In this document: in pieces, positions 30,227-35,125 of the stretch
Numbering within the stretch: the first letter of the stretch is position 1
How the letters are laid out: every line of letters starts with the position of its first letter
Source: a virus
Virus record (IMG/VR): IMGVR_UViG_3300036772_000077
Coordinates: 1 to 35,125 of that record
Reading direction: 5' to 3' (one strand)
Length of the DNA stretch: 35,125 nt
Translations under genes and position numbers: made by a program
The notes under the pieces: generated by a model
What the model was told of the DNA's origin: nothing
Database searches by the model: none
The model's input: the letters and a program-made list of their open reading frames with translations, nothing else

Positions 30227-33020
30227 TAATAACCTGCGTCTGCAGGTGGTTCTTAATGCGGTTGATAAACTCACCCGCCCATTCAAAAGCGCGCAGGCCA
30301 GCACTAAAACGCTGGCTGCCGCTGCGCAACAAAGCAAAGTCCGTCTTAAAGAATTAGATGCCCAGGCCGGGAAAATTGACGGATTTCGCAAGGCGCGCTC
30401 ACAACTTGCCGCAACTGAAAAAAGCCTTGCCGCCGCCAAGCAAGAGGCCGCTGCACTTTCGACGCAATACGCTGCTACTACACGCGAAATGGCCCAGCAG
30501 ATTAAGCGGTTTGATCAAGCCAAAGCCCGCATTAATGAGTTGCAGACCAAATACAATGGGCTGCGGCAGTCTGTGCAGCGCCAGCGACTGGCGCTTAAAG
30601 ACTCAGGGATCGACACCAAAAAGCTTAGTGGTGAGCAGATAAGGCTGCGCAAGGAGGCAGAAGAAACCCGGCAGGCACTGGACAGGCAACAGGCATCATT
30701 GAAACGTCTGGGCGAGCAGCAGCGGAAAATGCACGCCGCCCGTGCGGACTATTCCCGCCGTCTGGAAGTGCGTGATCGGATTGCCGGAGCCGGGGCGACG
30801 ACAACCGCCGCCGGGGCGGCAATGGGCGCGCCGGTAATGGCTGCCGTGAAAAGCTACGCCAGCATGGAAGATGCCATGAAAGGGGTGGCGAAGCAGGTTA
30901 ATGGCCTGCGCGATGATAACGGCAACCGCACCGCCAGGTTCTATGAAATGCAGGACGCCATCAAGGCTGCCAGCGAGCAGCTGCCGATGGAAAATGGGGC
31001 GGTGGACTTTGCCGCGCTGGTCGAGGGCGGCGCGCGCATGAACGTGGCAAACCCCAATGACGTCTGGGCAGACCAGAAGCGTGATTTGCTGGCTTTTGCT
31101 GCCACGGCGGCGAAAGCGTCAACGGCGTTTGAGCTTCCGGCGGATGAGCTTTCCGAAAGCCTGGGGAAAATCGCCTCGCTCTACAAAGTACCTACTCGCA
31201 ACATTGAGCAACTGGGCGATGCGCTGAACTACCTGGACGATAACGCCATGTCAAAGGGCGGAGATATTATCGATGTCCTGCAGCGCATGGGTGGGGTGGC
31301 GGACCGTCTGGATTACCGCAAGGCTGCGGCGCTCGGCTCCACGTTCCTGTCCCTCGGTACTGCCCCGGAAGTTGCCGCCAGCGCGGCAAATGCCATGGTG
31401 CGCGAGCTGTCCATTGCCACCATGCAGAGCAAAAGCTTTTTTGCAGGCATGGACCTGCTAAAGCTGAATCCGGCGCAGATTGAAAAAGAGATGACCCAGG
31501 ATGCGATGGGTACCATTCAGCGCGTGCTGGAGAAGGTCAACAACCTGCCGAAGGATAAGCGCCTGGGCGCGATGACGCTGATTTTTGGTAAGGAGTTTGG
31601 CGATGATGCGGCGAAGCTGGCAAACAACCTGCCGGAGCTGCAGCGCCAGCTGAAACTCACCTCCGGCAGTGACGCCAGCGGCTCCATGCAGAAAGAGTCT
31701 GATATCAACAAAGACTCTTTATCTGCGCAGTGGTCGCTGGTTAAAACCGGGGCTCAGAATACATTCAGCAGTCTGGGTGAAACGCTGCGTGAACCGCTTA
31801 TGACAATCATGAACACGGTGAAGCTGGTTACTGGTTCATTCCGCCGCTGGGTGGAGGAAAACCCGGAGCTGGCAGGTGGCCTGCTGAAAGTCATGGCAGC
31901 GCTGGCGTCGATTGCGGTGGTGCTGGGTACGGTGATGCTGGCGGTGTCCGCTGTACTGGGGCCGTTGGCGCTGATGCGTCTGCAGTTTTCAATCCTGGGC
32001 ATCAAGGGTGGTAGCGCCTTTGGCATGATTACCAAAGCACTCGGTAGCGTCGGAAAGGGGATCATGTGGCTGGGCCGTCTGATGTTCGCAAACCCAATCC
32101 TGGCAGTGATCGGCCTGATTGCCGTAGGGGCCATTTATATCTGGCAGAACTGGGACACGCTTGGGCCGAAATTTAAAGCGATGTGGGACGTGGTGTGTAA
32201 CGCAACCTCAGTGGCGTGGAAATGGATTAAAGACGCGGCCAGCGCGGCATGGGAAGGAATCAAGTACCTGTTTTTCAATTACACCCTGCCGGGCTTAATT
32301 GCTAAAAATTGGGACGCCATTAAGGCCGGAGTATCGGAGGCATGGGCCACTGTCCGACAGACCATCAGTGATAAATGGGCTGCCATTCTGGCAGACGTTG
32401 CCGCGCTCCCGGCTAAATTCCAGGAGATGGGCAGCGCCATCATTGACAGCATTCTGAACGGCATCAATGCGAAGTGGGAAACGCTCAAAAGCAAGTTGTC
32501 CTCCGTGACCGATTATCTGCCGGACTGGATGACCGGAAATAATAACGTGGCGGGTAAAACACATGTACAGGTAGTTGGTGGCGCTGCTGCTGCCGTGCCT
32601 CCGTTTGCCGGAATGTATGACAGCGGTGGCATTATTCTTCGAGGTCAGTTTGGCATTGTCGGGGAAAACGGGCCGGAGATTGTTAACGGCCCGGCTAATG
32701 TGACCAGCCGCAGGCGCACGGCGGCGCTGGCATCCGTCGTTGCCGGAATGATGGGCACCGCAGCTGTGCCTGCTGAGGCTGCGCCACTTCACCCTATGAG
32801 CCTGCCCGCCGCGACGTATCGCGCCCCGCAGGCAAAAGCTGTCAGCCAGCCGCCTGCAGTGCGCTACGAAATCAACGCGCCTATCCATATTGTCGCCCAG
32901 CCGGGGCAAAGCGCGCAGGACATTGCCCGCGAGGTAGCAAGGCAACTGGACGAACGGGAACGCCGCGCCAGGGCGAAAGCCCGCAGCAACTACAGCGACC
33001 AGGGGGGATATGAATCATGA
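30219..33020 (+). CDS. T: Tape measure protein T
   Basis: A 933-aa tail-length determinant, somewhat longer than P2 T (815). The N-terminal 190 residues form a long coiled coil (LTRPFKSAQASTKTLAAAAQQSKVRLKELDAQAGK). The centre carries the phage tail tape-measure domain (about 215-480). Hydrophobic membrane-active stretches lie at about 560-650 (VMAALASIAVVLGTVMLAVSAVLGPLALM, ANPILAVIGLIAVGAIYIWQNWD). The C-terminus has GGIILRGQFGIVGENGPEIVNGPANVTSRR. Starts inside the E' end; overlaps U by 4 bases. Confidence 0.96.
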   Translation: MSDNNLRLQVVLNAVDKLTRPFKSAQASTKTLAAAAQQSKVRLKELDAQAGKIDGFRKARSQLAATEKSLAAAKQEAAALSTQYAATTREMAQQIKRFDQAKARINELQTKYNGLRQSVQRQRLALKDSGIDTKKLSGEQIRLRKEAEETRQALDRQQASLKRLGEQQRKMHAARADYSRRLEVRDRIAGAGATTTAAGAAMGAPVMAAVKSYASMEDAMKGVAKQVNGLRDDNGNRTARFYEMQDAIKAASEQLPMENGAVDFAALVEGGARMNVANPNDVWADQKRDLLAFAATAAKASTAFELPADELSESLGKIASLYKVPTRNIEQLGDALNYLDDNAMSKGGDIIDVLQRMGGVADRLDYRKAAALGSTFLSLGTAPEVAASAANAMVRELSIATMQSKSFFAGMDLLKLNPAQIEKEMTQDAMGTIQRVLEKVNNLPKDKRLGAMTLIFGKEFGDDAAKLANNLPELQRQLKLTSGSDASGSMQKESDINKDSLSAQWSLVKTGAQNTFSSLGETLREPLMTIMNTVKLVTGSFRRWVEENPELAGGLLKVMAALASIAVVLGTVMLAVSAVLGPLALMRLQFSILGIKGGSAFGMITKALGSVGKGIMWLGRLMFANPILAVIGLIAVGAIYIWQNWDTLGPKFKAMWDVVCNATSVAWKWIKDAASAAWEGIKYLFFNYTLPGLIAKNWDAIKAGVSEAWATVRQTISDKWAAILADVAALPAKFQEMGSAIIDSILNGINAKWETLKSKLSSVTDYLPDWMTGNNNVAGKTHVQVVGGAAAAVPPFAGMYDSGGIILRGQFGIVGENGPEIVNGPANVTSRRRTAALASVVAGMMGTAAVPAEAAPLHPMSLPAATYRAPQAKAVSQPPAVRYEINAPIHIVAQPGQSAQDIAREVARQLDERERRARAKARSNYSDQGGYES

Positions 33021-33502
33021 TGATGGTGCTGGGGTTATATGTTTTTCAACTGCGCACCGTGCCTTATCAGGAGCTGCAATATCAGCGCAGCTGGCGGCAC
33101 GCAACTAACAGCCGGGTGAGCCGCCGGCCGTCCACGCAGTTTCTTGGCCCGGACAATGATTCACTCACACTTTCCGGCGTCCTGCTGCCTGAAATCACAG
33201 GCGGCAGGCTGTCCCTGCTGGCGCTGGAGCAGATGGCGGAGCTGGGTAAATCATGGCCCCTGATTGAGGGCAGCGGCACGATATATGGCATGTTCGTGAT
33301 CGAGAGCCTGAGCCAGACCAAAACCGAATTTTTCGCCGGAGGTGAGGCGCGCCGGATTGAGTTTTCGCTGACTCTCAAACGGGCGGATGAGTCTCTGTCT
33401 GATATGTTCGGCAGCCTTAGCGACCAGCTGAGCAACCTGCAGGACTCTGCCGCATCAGCCATCGGGAATATCACCAGTGCCGTCGGAGGGCTGCTGCAAT
33501 GA
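33017..33502 (+). CDS. U: Tail protein U
   Basis: A 161-aa tail-tube terminator-type protein of the P2 U family (159 aa in P2). Marked by MVLGLYVFQLRTVPYQELQYQRSWRHATNSRVSRRPSTQFLGPDNDSLTLSGVLLPEITGG. Overlaps T and D by 4 bases each. Confidence 0.96.
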   Translation: MMMVLGLYVFQLRTVPYQELQYQRSWRHATNSRVSRRPSTQFLGPDNDSLTLSGVLLPEITGGRLSLLALEQMAELGKSWPLIEGSGTIYGMFVIESLSQTKTEFFAGGEARRIEFSLTLKRADESLSDMFGSLSDQLSNLQDSAASAIGNITSAVGGLLQ

Positions 33503-34596
33503 ATATCAGCTCTGATCTGCTGGACCTTAACAGCAAAACACCTGCTTTCAGTATCGTGATTGAGGGCAAAAATGTGACGGAGGTGCTGGATAAGCGCCTG
33601 ATGAGCCTGACCCTGACGGACAACCGGGGCTTTGAAGCTGACCAGCTCGACCTGGAACTGGACGACGCCGACGGGCAAATCGTGTTGCCACGGCGCGGGG
33701 CGGTCATCACCCTGGCGCTGGGCTGGAAAGAGCAACCCCTTTTTCCAAAGGGCAGTTTCACGGTGGATGAGATTGAACACTCGGGCGCACCGGATAAGTT
33801 GACCATTCGCGCCCGCAGTGCCGATTTTCGGGAAACCCTGAACACCCGGCGGGAGAAGTCCTGGCATCAGACAACGGTGGGCGACGTGGTGAAAGAGATT
33901 GCCACCCGGCACAACCTGACAATGGCCCTGGGCAAAGACCTGATCAACAAGTCGCTGGATCACCTGGACCAGACCAACGAGAGCGACGCGAGTTTCCTGA
34001 TGAAGCTGGCGCGGCAGTTTGGGGCCATTGCCTCGGTGAAAGACGGGCATCTGCTGTTTATCCGCCAGGGGCAGGGCAGAACCGCCAGCGGAAAGCCACT
34101 GCCGGTCATCACCATCACCCGCAAGGCCGGAGACAGTCACCGTTTCAGCCTGGCAGATCGTGGAGCCTATACGGGCGTGATTGCCAGCTGGCTGCATACG
34201 CGGGAGCCAGCAAAGAAGGAAACCACAAGCGTTAAGCGCCGGAAGAAAACCAGGACACCAAAGGAGTCGGAGGCAAAACAGGGTGATTACCTGGTGGGCA
34301 CGGATGAAAACGTACTGGTACTGAACAGGACCTATGCCAACCGGGCCAACGCTGAGCGGGCTGCCAAAATGCAATGGGAGCGTCTGCAGCGCGGTGTGGC
34401 GTCTTTCTCGTTGCAGCTGGCGGAAGGCCGGGCCGATCTCTACACGGAAATGCCTGTGAAGGTCAGCGGCTTCAAACAGCCTATTGATGAGGCGGAATGG
34501 ACGATCACCACGCTCACACATACGGTCAGCGCTGACAGTGGTTTCACAACCAGTATTGATTTTGAGGTGAAAATAGATGAGTTCGCAGTTGAATGA
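33499..34596 (+). CDS. D: Baseplate hub protein D
   Basis: A 365-aa hub (T4 gp27-like, P2 D family). Segments such as PAFSIVIEGKNVTEVLDKRLMSLTLTDNRGFEADQLDLELDDADG and TLNTRREKSWHQTTVGDVVKEIATRHNLT are typical. A basic insert lies at about 236-256 (EPAKKETTSVKRRKKTRTPKES). Slightly shorter than P2 D (387). Confidence 0.96.
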   Translation: MNISSDLLDLNSKTPAFSIVIEGKNVTEVLDKRLMSLTLTDNRGFEADQLDLELDDADGQIVLPRRGAVITLALGWKEQPLFPKGSFTVDEIEHSGAPDKLTIRARSADFRETLNTRREKSWHQTTVGDVVKEIATRHNLTMALGKDLINKSLDHLDQTNESDASFLMKLARQFGAIASVKDGHLLFIRQGQGRTASGKPLPVITITRKAGDSHRFSLADRGAYTGVIASWLHTREPAKKETTSVKRRKKTRTPKESEAKQGDYLVGTDENVLVLNRTYANRANAERAAKMQWERLQRGVASFSLQLAEGRADLYTEMPVKVSGFKQPIDEAEWTITTLTHTVSADSGFTTSIDFEVKIDEFAVE

Positions 34597-34638
34597 TTAG
34601 TTCCAAATTGCGAACAATGATGTATCATTATTGCGAAC
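34581..34638. promoter_or_regulatory. Candidate ogr promoter with repeated GCGAAC operator half-sites
   Basis: Three copies of one element occur before ogr: GTTCGCA at 34581-34587 (inverted) and TTGCGAAC at 34608-34615 and 34631-34638. The short palindrome AATGAT-GT-ATCATT lies between the last two. A -10-like TATCAT (34623-34628), with a poor -35 (TTCCAA), falls among them. The arrangement suggests a locally repressed promoter for ogr. In phage 186, CI represses the promoter of the ogr homologue B through a sequence distinct from its main operators, which may be the parallel. Confidence 0.45.
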
Positions 34639-34663
34639 TGGTTAATAATGAGGGCTGATTATT

Positions 34664-34879
34664 ATGATGAATTGTCCTATGTGCGGACAGGCGGCACATA
34701 CCCGAAGCAGCTTCCAGGTTTCTAACGAAACCAAAGAACGCTACAACCAGTGTACTAACATCGAGTGTGGGCATACTTTTGTGACGCATGAGACTTTCGT
34801 CCGGTCAGTCTGCCGTCCGCAAAAAATCAGCGCTGCACCACCTCATCCCAAAGGTATGCAGGAACAATTTGCTTACTGA
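34664..34879 (+). CDS. ogr: Late gene activator Ogr/Delta
   Basis: A 71-aa zinc-binding transcription activator, the size of P2 Ogr. C4, C7, C30 and C35 give the CxxC-x22-CxxxxC pattern (NCPMCGQAAHTR ... KERYNQCTNIECGHTF). It binds TTGT-N12-ACAA boxes and contacts the RNA polymerase alpha C-terminal domain to start late operons. It can be read from the FI promoter and probably from its own. Confidence 0.96.
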   Translation: MMNCPMCGQAAHTRSSFQVSNETKERYNQCTNIECGHTFVTHETFVRSVCRPQKISAAPPHPKGMQEQFAY

Positions 34880-34885
34880 CTCTGA

Positions 34886-34907
34886 CCCGCCGCTGGCGGG
34901 TTTTTTT
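34886..34907 (+). terminator. Terminator after ogr
   Basis: CCCGCC-GCT-GGCGGG stem followed by seven T residues, seven bases after the ogr stop. It ends the tail operon before the attachment arm. Confidence 0.92.
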
Positions 34908-34934
34908 ATGGCTGTTGCCGCCATGGCGAAATCA

Positions 34935-34955
34935 CTGCCGCCATTTTGTCGCCAT
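34935..34955. promoter_or_regulatory. Right arm-type integrase site candidate
   Basis: Matches 222-242 at 19 of 21 positions, same orientation. A TTAAAGG sequence follows at 34961-34967, resembling the TTAAAG element bound by P2 Cox. The role is inferred from repetition and closeness to the core. Confidence 0.5.
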
Positions 34956-34998
34956 CAGGCTTAAAGGTGGTTGGTAAGTATCTGATTAGAAAGGCCAC

Positions 34999-35023
34999 AA
35001 ATTTCAGGCAATAAAAAACCCAT
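34999..35023. repeat. attR core overlapping the rybB terminator
   Basis: Identical to 103-127. The last 11 bases are the 3' end of RybB (end of the terminator stem and U-run), so the crossover keeps rybB intact on this side. Confidence 0.9.
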
Positions 35024-35091
35024 CAACCTTGAACCAAAGAGGCGGGGTTGATGGGCTCCACAAATTGGGGACATCAAAGAAAAGCAGTGGC
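35013..35091 (-). ncRNA. rybB: RybB small RNA
   Basis: A 79-nt sRNA recognised from its 5' seed GCCACTGCTTTTCTTTGATG and the following TCCCC. The central GTGGAG is present, and the terminator stem (AACC-side CCCATCAACC pairing with GGTTGATGGG) ends in six T residues. It differs from the E. coli sequence as I remember it only in the two loops. RybB is made under sigma-E envelope stress and, with Hfq, represses many outer-membrane protein mRNAs. It is host DNA and the prophage attachment gene. Confidence 0.93.
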
Positions 35092-35097
35092 ACTAAT

Positions 35098-35124
35098 TAA
35101 GACTTTTGCCTGGGCAAAAAGTTC
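35098..35124 (-). promoter_or_regulatory. Sigma-E promoter of rybB
   Basis: On the minus strand GAACTTTTT (-35) and GTCTTAA (-10) have a 15-base gap between AACTT and GTC, matching sigma-E promoters. The -10 lies 7 bases before the RybB 5' end at 35091. The window ends at the -35. Confidence 0.85.
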
Positions 35125-35125
35125 T

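Noticed and set aside
29225-30439. 404-aa open frame on the minus strand
   Set aside because: Antisense to FII, E and T; no ribosome-binding site and no recognisable motif.
33082-34521. 479-aa open frame on the minus strand
   Set aside because: It lies entirely antisense to U and D, which have clear families and overlapping starts; it is a by-product of high-GC codon use.
1-35125. CRISPR array, tRNA genes or insertion sequences
   Set aside because: I saw no regularly spaced repeats, no tRNA-like cloverleaf and no transposase or terminal inverted repeats in the window.

Overview
The window is one complete P2/186-type temperate prophage (family Peduoviridae) of about 34.9 kb, with short host flanks. 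It runs between two identical 25-bp direct repeats (103-127 and 34999-35023). The right repeat overlaps the 3' end of a host sRNA gene recognisable as rybB on the minus strand, with its sigma-E-type promoter at the window edge. A RybB with the enterobacterial seed sequence, and structural proteins very close to coliphage P2, place the host in Enterobacterales (an Enterobacter/Klebsiella/Citrobacter/Escherichia-like genus; the sequence does not settle which). The element looks intact: integrase, immunity, replication, cos, terminase, capsid, tail, lysis and late activator are all present and open.

Layout, left to right. (1) attL, arm-type site, a small unknown gene, int, then an AT-rich two-gene cassette downstream of a 186 CI-type repressor (103-3239, minus strand). 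(2) A repressor operator/promoter region, then the rightward early operon (3364-10436): cox, cII, fil-like, two DUF5347 genes, DUF2732, a C4 zinc-finger gene, a PAPS-reductase-like gene and the replication initiator A. Minus-strand accessory genes interrupt it at 4520-4768 and 5049-5597. (3) A LexA-box-controlled small gene, a second tiny gene, and a cos site with symmetric flanks (10127-10557). (4) A low-GC type II restriction-modification pair: C5-methyltransferase and NotI-family endonuclease (10654-12736). (5) Leftward portal Q, a terminase-ATPase paralogue and terminase P (12783-16293). (6) Rightward late operon O-N-M-L-X-holin-endolysin-lysB-lysC-R-S (16436-21875). (7) An unknown 402-aa minus-strand cargo gene between S and V (21891-23099). 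(8) Baseplate and fibre operon V-W-J-I-H-G (23182-27206). (9) A broken accessory gene at the Z/fun position (27313-27873). (10) Tail operon FI-FII-E(E')-T-U-D-ogr (28037-34879), then the right arm site, attR and rybB.

How it works together. CI-type repressor bound at three related operators around 3243-3313 should hold the strong early promoter closed. Two routes to induction are visible: loss of repressor, and the LexA-controlled gene at 10163. After induction Cox and Int excise the element, A replicates it, and Ogr activates late promoters. TTGT-N12-ACAA (or near) boxes lie upstream of O, V and FI. Cargo lies at five places: repressor-int, inside the early operon, cos-Q, S-V and G-FI. Most cargo is AT-rich and oriented against the lytic operon, as expected of lysogenically expressed exclusion or defence genes. 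Only the restriction-modification pair has a recognisable defence function; the others are unassigned and are the most promising places for new biology.
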